Positions 27,201-32,450 of a stretch of DNA of 64,000 nt are shown here, in pieces. This stretch comes from Bactericera cockerelli (lineage: Eukaryota; Arthropoda; Insecta; Hemiptera; Triozidae), in NCBI GenBank assembly GCA_024516035.1, contig CM044959.1, forward strand, positions 34,338,662-34,402,661. Direction: 5' to 3'. The notes beneath the pieces were generated by a model. That model worked only from the letters and a program-made list of their open reading frames with translations. It was not told the origin of the DNA and made no database searches. The translations under genes were made by a program, and so were the position numbers. The first letter of the stretch is position 1. Every line of letters begins with the position of its first letter.

Positions 27201-29872
27201 AAGCAGGACTTCTCTTACATTGCACTGCAGGTAAGCAGGACTTCTCTTACATTGCACTGCAGGTAAGCAGGACTTCTCTTACATTGCACTGCAGGTAAGC
27301 AGGACTTCTCTTACATTGCACTGCAGGTAAGCAGGACTTCTCTTACATTGCACTGCAGGTAAGCAGGACTCTTTCGTAATTTTAAGATAATTACTAGTTC
27401 ATCAAACGGATCACAGGTCACTTCAAATTTCACATAAAGGAAGAACTATCTAGGTAACTTATCAGAATTTAAATAATTAAGAAAAATATAGCACGAATCG
27501 GACCATTTTAAATAAATTTTTGACCCATTTCTGAGCAGCTCACCGTTGCTTACCATGATGTCCATCAAAAATTATACAGGAAATTCTCACTTCGTTCGCA
27601 ATTATGATCAGTCTCGCTGGGGGAAGTTAAACAGATGCGGTACCAGCTTTCTCAGGCCAAAAGACAATATCACAAAATATTATTTTGTGGTACTCTTAAC
27701 AGGGTTGGTGTAAAGAAAGGCATCCAACCAACCACAATCATGAAGAAGGGTTGAACAATGGCGACCCCAAGTAGGTTTGGGAAAAAGCAAAGTGAAAGAA
27801 GAAGAAGAATCTTTATGATTGCCTATTTCAATGGTCATACTTTGTTTTTATAATGGCTATAAAAACATAAGACACCGACCTCAGTGGCTTGATCGATAAG
27901 GCAGCGGACTTGTAACCTGGAGGTCGGTGGTTCAAGTCCCGGTTTCAGCGTAGATTTAGTAAAGCGAGTTTGAGTAGTTGTGATATCACGAAAGTGATTA
28001 ACACAAATATGATAACTTTTTTAAAAACATAAGACAGTCTGGTCTGTGGGGATTGTGGTCACTTGTGGCCATTTCTGACCCATTAGGAAGACAACGTATA
28101 TACCTGTAATAATATCATCACAAGGAAAACGAGATAGTAATTGGTAACTTTTTTTTTTTTTTTTAGTACTTTCAAAAGATTATTTTTTATTCAACAAATC
28201 ATTACATCTTCATAAATAAAATTTAAATGTAAAAAATAACTTATTAATAAAATAAAAATTAAGAATATGGCTAGTTTAAGTGGCCAATAATGCAAAGCAT
28301 GTGTTAGGCCACTTTTTTTCATTATTCCATCAGTATAATTTCTTTCGGGATTTGACCACAGTAAAGTCCCTAACAGCTACTAGATAGAACGAAGAATTCT
28401 TTTGTCCTGTAAGTCTTTTGTAAAAAATAAACCTGAAAAGAACTCGTGGGCACACGGGTTTCCTGCTTTAAAAAAGGGAACTATTGCCGGTCCCATGAAT
28501 TCCTGTTTATCCCGATTCGACTTTATTATTATTATTATTTATCATACCGACCTCAGAAGCTTGATCGATAAGGCGGCGGACTTGTAACAACGCGGAGGTC
28601 GGTGGTTCAAGTCCCGGTTTCAGCGTAGATTTAGTAAAGCGAGTTTGAGTACAGTTGTGATATCACGAAAGATGATTAACACAAATATGATAACTAGTGT
28701 AAGTTTAGTTAAGTTAATATTAATTATTATATTTTTTAATGCCTATTAGTTAGGGTAAATATTGTAATTTAGTTAGTGCAGGGTCCGCCCGTTTGTGATT
28801 TAAATAAATAAATAAATAACTATTTATCATACTTTCTTCTCGAATCTTCTCTCACGCTTCTTGTACCATTCACCCCGCCAGGTAGCGGCGGGCATGGCCT
28901 ACCTGTGCTCGCACCACTACGTACACAGGGACCTGGCAGCGCGGAACTGTCTGGTGGGCGACGGGCTCACGGTGAAGATATCAGACTTCGGGCTCTCCCG
29001 CGATGTCTACGCCTCCGACTACTATCGCATCCAGTCCAAGAGTCTGCTGCCTGTGCGGTGGATGCCGCCCGAGTCCATCCTCTACGGGAAGTTCACCACC
29101 GAGTCGGATGTGTGGAGCTACGGGGTAGTACTCTGGGAGGTCTACTCGTACGGACTGCAGCCCTACTATGGATACTCAAATCAAGAGGTAATATAATAAT
29201 AATATTACCTTATTTAAACTGCCCGATTAGGACTATTAAAGTCCCATTATTCCAGCAGTAAGCCCAAGACATATTATTATGTGGTAAAAATCTCAAATGG
29301 GAGGATAACTTGTCATGTCCCGGCTGGGTTTCGAACCCACGACCTCTGGATTCACAGAGTGCCGCCTTTACCACTGAGCTACCGGGACAGACTATTGGGG
29401 TGGGCATAAAAACCGAGAGAAGGATTCTCGGTTTTTTTAAGATGAACTGAGAATAGTCAATTTTATTTTTTCTGTCAAGTTCATCTTATTCATTTGTATG
29501 GAAAGGGTCAGAAATTCTAAGAGATTTCTCACTATCTACCTATCATCGCATCGTCGGTGTTCACAATAGCGACGATGATAATATAAATGAGCTGCTAATG
29601 GTCCCTCGTTCGTCAGAATTTTACCTGGTAACTTAGAAGTAGACAGACAAACCATCTCGAGGAATCGATTCTTATTTTTTGACCGTTACAACTAGGGCAA
29701 AAGAAAAAATAATTTAGGTGCCACAAATTAATCCACATAAAATATTATTTATTTAATGGTGTTGTTAGGTAGTAGGTTACTCTCGTCTACATTATCTCAA
29801 CGTCAGCAATTTCTTTTTTCTCTGTGTGAAATGGGCATAAAAATTATATTTTAATTTTTTTTGTCAGTGTCC

Positions 29873-29910
<38 letters not shown>

Positions 29911-30422
29911 GGCAGATGTATTGAAATAAGAAGGCACTTATTTATTCCCTTTTTCTCTCTAAAATTTTCATATTTTTTTCTAAATTTCCTGAGTTGTAAA
30001 TTTTTGTATTTCCTATAAAAAAAACATCCATTTTTGTAAATTTGTATCCATGTATGTATGATTTCCTTCTAATATTTTTTTCTTTCTGTTTCCCCAGGTG
30101 ATCGAAATGATCCGCTCCCTCTAATATTTTCGCTCTTCTGTCTCCAGGTGATCGAAATGATCCGCTCTCCCCCCAGATGCTTCCCTGCCCCGAGGACTGC
30201 CCCCCCCGCATGTACTCCCTCATGATGGAGTGCTGGCACGAGGTGCCTGTGAGGCGACCCCAGTTCCCGGAGATCCACGGGCGGCTCCGCCAGTGGAGTG
30301 GGGTGGGCGTGACCAGCAGCAGCCAGGGCAGCAGCAGCAACCTGTCGCCCGCCCAGCTGGTGGTGCGCCTGCCGCCGCCCTACAACAAGTCCAGGACGAA
30401 CAACCTCGAGCATTGGCCCTAG
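12070..30422 (+). CDS. Ror-family receptor tyrosine kinase (11 coding exons)
   Basis: Single-pass receptor kinase of the Ror family, which in animals acts in Wnt5-type and planar polarity signalling at the plasma membrane. The spliced product is about 694 residues: signal peptide (1-30), Frizzled-type cysteine-rich domain (about 83-210), kringle with six cysteines (226-298), transmembrane helix (about 302-324), and tyrosine kinase (393-~665) followed by a tail of about 30 residues. Kinase motifs: GEGAFGKV (399-406), VAIK with Lys423, alpha-C Glu440, HRDLAARN (526-533), DFG (546-548), and activation loop tyrosines 554, 558 and 559. Exon joins: 12070-12248, 13719-13791, 14226-14350, 15150-15261, 23899-24076, 24334-24561, 24873-25155, 26258-26450, 26941-27102, 28882-29187, then 30177-30422 (or 30148 with a frame conflict). 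There is no Ig domain, and the length resembles Drosophila Ror (known family fact). Ror versus the related Nrk/Ror2 paralogue cannot be settled without alignment. Confidence 0.93.
12713..12936. mobile_element. piggyBac-like MITE with TTAA ends
   Basis: A 224-bp non-coding element flanked by TTAA on both sides. Left end TTAACACTTTGTACGC; the right end read in reverse is TTAACACTTTGTATGC. The target TTAA is the hallmark of piggyBac-superfamily insertion (known). Inside are further short inverted motifs around GAGCGAC. There is no transposase. The tip starts CAC rather than the more common CCC/CCY, so the assignment rests mainly on TTAA plus the terminal repeat. Confidence 0.7.
12994..13129. repeat. 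68-bp direct tandem duplication
   Basis: Two copies beginning CAAATGGTAGTTA at 12994 and 13062, nearly identical over 68 bp. Intronic, with no coding potential. It starts about 60 bp to the right of the MITE. Confidence 0.9.
13719..13791 (+). CDS. Ror exon 2: linker into Frizzled domain
   Basis: 73 nt, preceded by a pyrimidine-rich TCTGTTTCAG acceptor and followed by GTAATT. Joins exon 1 at an Asp codon and encodes residues 60-84, ending KPICE. The Cys (residue 83) is the first cysteine of the Frizzled-type domain. Leaves phase 0. Confidence 0.85.
13792..14225 (+). other. Ror intron 2
   Basis: 434 bp, GT-AG, AT-rich. Near 13955-14045 there is a tRNA-like, SINE-remnant-looking stretch read in reverse (TTGAATCCTGG and AGTTGAATTTTTTTGAC). 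Nothing else was recognised. Confidence 0.5.
14226..14350 (+). CDS. Ror exon 3: Frizzled CRD, first half
   Basis: 125 nt encoding residues 85-125. It begins PYRGDVCYG, matching the YRG-x-x-C start of Ror cysteine-rich domains. Acceptor TTGTTTACAG, donor GTAAGT at 14351, phase 2. The sequence after it continues the same helix into DLSQQC on exon 4. Confidence 0.92.
14351..15149 (+). other. Ror intron 3
   Basis: 799 bp. It contains a dispersed-repeat-like stretch at about 14500-14640 with a GACAGACAGAC run. The acceptor is TTTCTCAATTTCAG. No gene seen. Confidence 0.6.
15150..15261 (+). CDS. Ror exon 4: Frizzled CRD, second half
   Basis: 112 nt encoding residues 126-163 (DLSQQC, the [10 protein letters not shown] core and RRICRQ). 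The spacing of cysteines matches the Ror Frizzled domain. It ends CGCCAG before GTACAG, phase 0. The following intron is 8.6 kb because of the foldback element. Confidence 0.93.
15580..16535. repeat. Foldback left outer arm: 274-bp tandem units
   Basis: One truncated unit (15580-15736) then units starting at 15737, 16011 and 16285. Each unit begins GTGAAGTTGGCTCGCCCC and holds two half-repeats with the phrase TTTGTACTCCTTTGTACC followed by GTTCTCGAGATATT. At each unit junction (15720-15753, 15994-16027, 16268-16301) the end and start make a 34-bp near-palindrome centred on CACGTG. Each unit therefore looks like a small inverted-repeat element in its own right. Reading frames across units repeat themselves and are not genes. 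Confidence 0.93.
16536..17703. repeat. Foldback left inner arm
   Basis: Unique-looking spacer (16536-16800, mirrored at about 22560-22840) followed by repeats carrying CAATATCTCTGGAAC and GGGTACAAAC. Two types are seen: a 155-bp type with AATGAAGACTC, and a longer type with CCCACGTGGTTACC and GCGGTACATCAGAG. All are mirrored in the right arm. Confidence 0.85.
17704..18982. repeat. Foldback centre with a ~477-bp direct duplication
   Basis: Two direct copies, 17704-18180 and 18508-18982, about 804 bp apart, both starting CTAAAATTTTGTTTG and ending CAACGATATT. Between them is 327 bp without a recognised feature. In both copies the reverse strand keeps a short open frame with [13 protein letters not shown], but it is short, has no family match that I recognise, and its conservation is explained by the recent duplication. 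Confidence 0.85.
18983..19730. repeat. Foldback right inner arm, first part (155-bp repeats)
   Basis: Begins with the mirror of the left CCACGTGGTTACC repeats, then 155-bp tandem units marked by GAGGGTACAAACGATGAAA at 19279, 19433 and 19588. The array is interrupted by the hAT element and resumes at 21847. Confidence 0.9.
19731..21846. mobile_element. hAT-family transposon nested in the foldback element
   Basis: Ends CAGTGGCGGCTC and, mirrored, GAGCCGCCACTG, with an 8-bp target duplication CTTCATTA at 19723-19730 and 21847-21854. Both the 8-bp duplication and the CAGTGGCGG tip are typical of hAT elements. Length 2116 bp. It sits inside one 155-bp unit; removing it and one duplication restores the 155-bp spacing. 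There are no long ORFs, but a zinc-finger relic lies near the right end. It contains A-rich runs at about 19840 and 20230. Probably a decayed or internally deleted copy. Confidence 0.93.
21536..21688 (+). pseudogene. TTF-type zinc finger relic of a hAT transposase
   Basis: A 50-residue open stretch beginning [18 protein letters not shown], followed by [10 protein letters not shown] and ending at a TGA. The pattern FxPEWL ... W ... S ... FCxxCxxF is the start of the TTF-type zinc finger found at the N-terminus of ZMYM/hAT transposases (known family). It lies inside the hAT element in plus orientation, but at its right end where the rest of a transposase would not fit. It is therefore a fragment, not a gene. 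Confidence 0.6.
21855..22600. repeat. Foldback right inner arm, second part (155-bp repeats)
   Basis: Marker GAGGGTACAAACGATGAAA at 21866, 22021, 22176, 22331 and 22485, giving a period of 154-155 bp. These are expanded relative to the left arm, which has one or two units, so the right arm is about 0.57 kb longer even without the hAT. Confidence 0.92.
22601..23792. repeat. Foldback right outer arm: inverted 274-bp units
   Basis: Reverse complement of 15580-16800. Palindromic unit junctions lie at 23071-23104, 23345-23378 and 23619-23652, matching the three on the left. The last unit is truncated in the same way as the first unit on the left, ending in CTTCACGGAGCT just before the target duplication. 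Confidence 0.93.
23899..24076 (+). CDS. Ror exon 5: end of Frizzled CRD
   Basis: 178 nt encoding residues 164-222. It begins [19 protein letters not shown] and includes the LP-x-DC pattern typical of Ror extracellular regions. Acceptor TCTAATTTCTCAG, donor GTATTT at 24077, phase 1. The following intron is 257 bp. Confidence 0.92.
24334..24561 (+). CDS. Ror exon 6: kringle domain
   Basis: 228 nt encoding residues 223-298, a whole kringle. Six cysteines at residues 226, 247, 271, 283, 293 and 298, with the hallmarks SYCRNP and RPWCYT. Acceptor CTTCTCTCCTCAG, donor GTGAGT at 24562, phase 1. The last 28 bases of the exon are repeated downstream together with the donor. If splicing missed the first donor, the frame would end at TGA after three more codons (GEY). 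Confidence 0.95.
24562..24827 (+). repeat. 38-bp minisatellite copying the exon 6 end and donor
   Basis: Seven tandem 38-bp units from 24562 to 24827. Each holds GTGAGTACTGAGATCTGTGT then CAGCATTGACCAGTGTG, which is the donor followed by a copy of the exon 6 end. Donor-like GTGAGT recurs at 24600, 24638, 24676, 24752 and 24790; the copy at 24714 is GAGAGT. 38 is not a multiple of three and every unit carries an early stop in the incoming frame. Confidence 0.97.
24873..25155 (+). CDS. Ror exon 7: transmembrane and juxtamembrane
   Basis: 283 nt encoding residues 299-392. Hydrophobic helix from about residue 302 to 324 ([20 protein letters not shown]), then a Cys-Cys pair and basic residues as stop-transfer. 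The cytoplasmic juxtamembrane segment is Gly/Lys-rich and ends REYHLSEI, leading into the kinase. Acceptor ATTCTGTTTCAG, donor GTAAGA at 25156, phase 2. Confidence 0.94.
25383..25513 (+). pseudogene. Truncated duplicate of the Ror P-loop exon
   Basis: 25426-25513 repeats the first 88 bases of exon 8 ([18 protein letters not shown]...), and the upstream 43 bases repeat the end of intron 7 including an acceptor-like CCAG. It stops just after the VAI codons, immediately before the catalytic Lys, and has no donor. There are two differences from exon 8 in the first 66 bases, one silent and one Val to Met. It lies in intron 7 and is followed directly by a minisatellite. It could be recognised as a decoy acceptor. 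Confidence 0.9.
25514..26098 (+). repeat. Minisatellite in Ror intron 7 (~68-bp then ~54-bp units)
   Basis: Two units of about 68 bp containing CTCGATATGACCTTAGGCG, then about eight units of 53-56 bp built on AACAGCAGTTAAACC and CAATCAACAAGAAATG. The GATATGACCTTAGGCGTTAA phrase also occurs at 25301, upstream of the pseudo-exon, so the array seems to have grown from intron sequence. Confidence 0.95.
26258..26450 (+). CDS. Ror exon 8: kinase N-lobe (P-loop, VAIK, alpha-C)
   Basis: 193 nt encoding residues 393-457. Glycine loop GEGAFGKV at 399-406 is canonical; VAIK gives Lys423 and the alpha-C Glu is 440. Ends PNIVCLLG before GTGAGA at 26451, phase 0. Human ROR1/ROR2 have Cys in the glycine loop (GECAFG; known), whereas this protein has the standard Gly, which favours an active kinase. 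The donor and its surroundings are repeated at 26521. Confidence 0.95.
26443..26538 (+). repeat. Duplicated exon 8 donor, 78 bp apart
   Basis: TGCTTGGGGTGAGATGATTT occurs at 26443 (exon end plus donor) and again at 26521. Use of the second donor would run into TGA two codons after the normal exon end. Confidence 0.9.
26451..26940 (+). other. Ror intron 8
   Basis: 490 bp, GT-AG, with acceptor TCCCGTTCTTGTTGCTAG. Apart from the donor duplication nothing is recognised. Confidence 0.7.
26941..27102 (+). CDS. Ror exon 9: kinase hinge and alpha-D/E region
   Basis: 162 nt encoding residues 458-511: [14 protein letters not shown], then [16 protein letters not shown], then [15 protein letters not shown] is the hinge; RGDLHEFL is typical of Ror kinases. 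Phase 0 on both sides. The last 23 bases with the donor are repeated eight times downstream, and a fragment of this exon reappears at 43904-44000. Confidence 0.95.
27103..27370 (+). repeat. 32-bp minisatellite copying the exon 9 end and donor
   Basis: Eight full 32-bp units from 27103 to 27358 plus a partial one. Each is GTAAGCAGGACTTCTCTTAC then ATTGCACTGCAG (first unit GTAGGC). Every unit therefore repeats a donor and also ends in CTGCAG, which can look like an acceptor. 32 is not a multiple of three. Units are almost identical, which points to recent expansion. Confidence 0.97.
27371..27859. other. Ror intron 9, left part
   Basis: AT-rich intron. The 27700-27820 stretch (AACCAACCACAATCATG, GGCGACCCCAAGTAGG, then GAAGAAGAAGAA) looks like a dispersed retroelement 3' remnant, but I cannot name it. 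No coding exon seen. Confidence 0.4.
27875..28021 (+). mobile_element. tRNA-derived SINE, family B (short copy)
   Basis: Head CCGACCTCAGTGGCTTGATC with A-box-like and B-box-like (GGTTCAAGTCC) promoter motifs, then a body with GATATCACGAAAGTGATTA. Flanked by a 15-bp direct repeat TAAAAACATAAGACA at 27860-27874 and 28022-28036. Same family as 28547-28820, 45201-45342 and 62677-62829. Confidence 0.92.
28547..28820 (+). mobile_element. tRNA-derived SINE, family B (longest copy)
   Basis: Same head and body as 27875-28021 plus a further 3' region ending in an AAAT/AAATA tail. Target duplication TATTTATCATA at 28536-28546 and 28821-28831. It inserted just upstream of the exon 10 acceptor; the element ends about 60 bp before the exon. 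This copy seems to define the full length, about 274 bp. Confidence 0.93.
28882..29187 (+). CDS. Ror exon 10: catalytic and activation loops
   Basis: 306 nt encoding residues 512-613. HRDLAARN at 526-533 (Asp528), DFG at 546-548, activation-loop tyrosines in DVYASDYYR (554, 558, 559), VRWMPPESI as the APE-equivalent, and the [11 protein letters not shown] helix. All catalytic residues are present. Human ROR1 reads DLG in place of DFG (known), so this insect protein is closer to a regular tyrosine kinase. Phase 0 on both sides; donor GTAATA at 29188. Confidence 0.96.
29192..29391 (-). mobile_element. tRNA-derived SINE, family A (inverted)
   Basis: Read in reverse: GTCCCGGTAGCTCAGTGGTA, then TGGGTTCGAAACCCAGCC, so both polymerase III boxes and a tRNA-like T-arm are clear. 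The body and an AAT-repeat tail end about four bases from the exon 10 donor at 29188. The same family sits in the forward orientation at 30711-30910. Confidence 0.92.
29392..30067. other. Ror intron 10, remainder
   Basis: Contains a short hairpin AAAACCGAGAGAAGGATTCTCGGTTTT (29409-29435; written only to mark the arms AAAACCGAGA and TCTCGGTTTT), a run of about 35 A residues at 29875-29909, and T-rich sequence before the last exon. Two GGGCATAAAAA phrases bound 29400-29840, which may be the ends of an old insertion. No exon seen. Confidence 0.5.
30068..30170 (+). repeat. 52-bp duplication of intron 10 acceptor and exon 11 start
   Basis: TCTAATATTTT...CCAG|GTGATCGAAATGATCCGCTC occurs twice, at 30068 and 30120. 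Both copies have an acceptor (CAG at 30095-30097 and 30145-30147) followed by codons for VIEMIR. The first copy runs into a TAA in the repeat, so only the second can lead on to the exon, and even that one has a frame conflict. Confidence 0.93.
30148..30422 (+). CDS. Ror exon 11: kinase C-lobe end and tail
   Basis: The clear frame starts at ATG 30177 and reads [21 protein letters not shown], then [12 protein letters not shown] and a Ser/Gln-rich tail ending LEHWP before TAG at 30420. Family proteins have a VIEMIRSRQ-like segment in front. That segment is present at 30148-30166, but the following run TCTCCCCCCAG puts it in the wrong frame by one base short or two extra. Either the assembly is wrong in the C run, or the acceptor used is CCCCCCAG ending at 30176, which would join exon 10 in phase 0 and drop nine residues between helices F and G. 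Confidence 0.8.
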
Positions 30423-30710
30423 AATAACCTAGAGCATTGGCCCTAGAATAACCTAGAGCATTGGCCCTAGAATAACCTAGAGCATTGGCCCTAGAGTAAC
30501 CTGGAGCATTGGCCCTAGAGTAACCTGGAGCATTGGCCCTAGAGTAACCTAGAGCATTGGCCCTAGAGTAACCTGGAGCATTGGCCCTAGAGTAACCTGG
30601 AGCATTGGCCCTAGAGTAACCTGGAGCATTGGCCCTAGAGTAACCTGGAGCATTGGCCCTAGAATAACCTAGAGCATTGGTCCTAGAATAACCTAGAGCA
30701 TTGGCCCTAG
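30399..30710 (+). repeat. 24-bp minisatellite grown from the Ror stop-codon end
   Basis: The last coding bases AACCTCGAGCATTGGCCC plus TAG are repeated about 13 times as AATAACCTAGAGCATTGGCC plus CTAG. The first unit is the coding one. The array lies in the 3' UTR and continues beyond a SINE at 30911-31280. The long reverse-strand frame here is a by-product of the repeat. Confidence 0.97.
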
Positions 30711-30910
30711 TCTGTCCCGGTAGCTCAGTGGTAAAGGCGGCACTCTGTTAATCCAGAGGTGGTGGTTTCGAAACCCAGCCGGGACATGACAAGTTATCCT
30801 CCCATTTGGGATTTTTACCACATAATAATATGTCTTGGGCTTACTGCTGGAATAATGGGACTTTAATGGGCTTAATCGGGCAGTATAAATAAGGCGATAT
30901 TATTATTATT
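30711..30910 (+). mobile_element. tRNA-derived SINE, family A, inside the minisatellite
   Basis: Same family as 29192-29391, in the opposite orientation: TCTGTCCCGGTAGCTCAGTG, then TTTCGAAACCCAGCC, then a body and ATT-repeat end. It splits the 24-bp array into two blocks. Confidence 0.93.
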
Positions 30911-31280
30911 AGAATCACCTAGAGCATTGGCCCTAGAATAACCTAGAGCATTGGCCATAGAGTAACCTCGAGCATTGGCCCTAGAATAACCTAGAGCATT
31001 GGCCCTAGAATAACCTAGAGCATTGGCCCTTAAATAATATAGAGCATTGGTCCTAGAATAATATAGAGCATTGGTCCTAGAATAACCTAGAGCATTGGCC
31101 CTTAAATAATATAGAGCATTGGCCCTAGAATAATATAGAGCATTGGTCCTAGAATAATATAGAGCATTGGCCCTTGAATAATATAGAACATTGGCCCTTG
31201 AATGACATGGTAACATAGGTCCTAGAAAAAAGACTCTAGAATAACTTGGAGCATTGATTGGCCCTAGAATAACATGGCAC
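30911..31280 (+). repeat. 24-bp minisatellite, distal block
   Basis: About 15 more units of the same repeat, increasingly diverged to the right (AATAATATAGAGCATTGG, TTAAATAATATAG). The gradient suggests that the proximal block was homogenised more recently. Confidence 0.93.
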
Positions 31281-32049
31281 ATTGGATAACTGTTTTGTTC
31301 TAAAGTAGTACTATGGCCTTCTCTTCGAAGTCCAAAATGAATACAACTGACCCTAAATTGGTGAGTTATCTCTAGAGAGATATTGCCCCTAAAAATTAAT
31401 GCATTAGATGCAGAGTGATGTGTTTGTCCCAGATAATTTCGTTCGCCATTTTATTGTATTTTTTAAGTTGGTGTTCTTTACTACCTGACATTGAAAAATG
31501 ATAATTTTTATCAATCCCCATTATATCTATGGATGTTAGAAGTAGTAATATTTCACAAGATATATGGTAGGTCTTCTATTTGACACTAGAAATGATGGCT
31601 TTTTTTCATTTGACGTTGAGTTAAATGACTTTGATCTGCTTTTTCATCTGACATTGAATCATGATATAATGTCTTTGATCCGATTCTGAAAATGTGTTGA
31701 TTCTAACGGTTGAATTAGTTCTTTTCTTAGTTTAATACTGTCCGTGTTCCATGTGGAAAATAGTTCAATGTAAAAAGTAGGATTATTATTGAACGATATT
31801 TGAGAAATACAGAAAGAGAAAGGCCGGGTCTAGATGCTCAATGCTCATGCTAGATTCTGAGTGTGGGCAAGAACTTTATTTTAAATACTGTCCGTCTGGA
31901 AAACCATTCAATATAAAAATTAGACGTTATTATTGACTCTATTATTGAGTCACATGTGAGAAACACAAAGTGTAAGTCCGGGTCTAGATGCTCATGCAAG
32001 CTTCTGAGTGCGGGCAAGAACTTTTAACCAGTCACACCACTCCATGGAG

Positions 32050-32170
32050 TCTTTCCACCCACCACCACTGTGATGGGTGGAAAGTAGTTAATGCCTGACC
32101 ACCACTGAGATGGGTGGAAAGTAGTTAATGCCTGACCACCACTGAGATGGGTGGAAAGTAGTTAATGCCT
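32050..32170. repeat. ~44-bp repeat, three copies
   Basis: ACCACCACTGAGATGGGTGG followed by AAAGTAGTTAATGCCTG, three times in tandem (the first with GTGATGGG). Confidence 0.93.
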
Positions 32171-32241
32171 GCTCTGAGCAAATAGCAAAGACGCTTTGAG
32201 TATACTGACTCCGTCAATAATCTAGTCTCTAGATATCCCAA

Positions 32242-32450
32242 GGCTACCGTGCATTGGTAGAGTTAAGTGGTTAAAGCGCTAGTGTGGTAATCCAGAGAGC
32301 ATAGGGTTTAGTTCCCATCCAATGTATGAACTTTTCATTATTTGAGTGTATGACCACGTAATAATAGCACTCTGAGAGGGTTTAGGTGGTAGAAATTAAG
32401 CATTAACCCCGCCTACTGGGTTACTTTCCACCAAGTAGTCTATTATTATT
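32242..32450 (+). mobile_element. tRNA-derived SINE, family C
   Basis: tRNA-like head (GGTAGAGTTAAGTGGTTAAA, TAGGGTTTAGTTCCC) followed by a body with ATGACCACGTAATAATA and GGTGGTAGAAATTAAGC, then TACTTTCCACCAAGTAGTC. Related copies: 51850-52040 (+) and 62512-62655 (-). Divergent from each other, so an older family than A or B. Confidence 0.75.

Noticed and set aside
28546..28625. Functional tRNA gene
   Set aside because: A and B boxes are present but the element has a SINE body, an A-rich tail and target duplications, and several copies occur in both orientations. The same holds for the SINE A and C heads.
30872..31282. 136-residue reverse-strand frame with 'ANALYYSR' repeats
   Set aside because: By-product of the 24-bp minisatellite, interrupted by a SINE.
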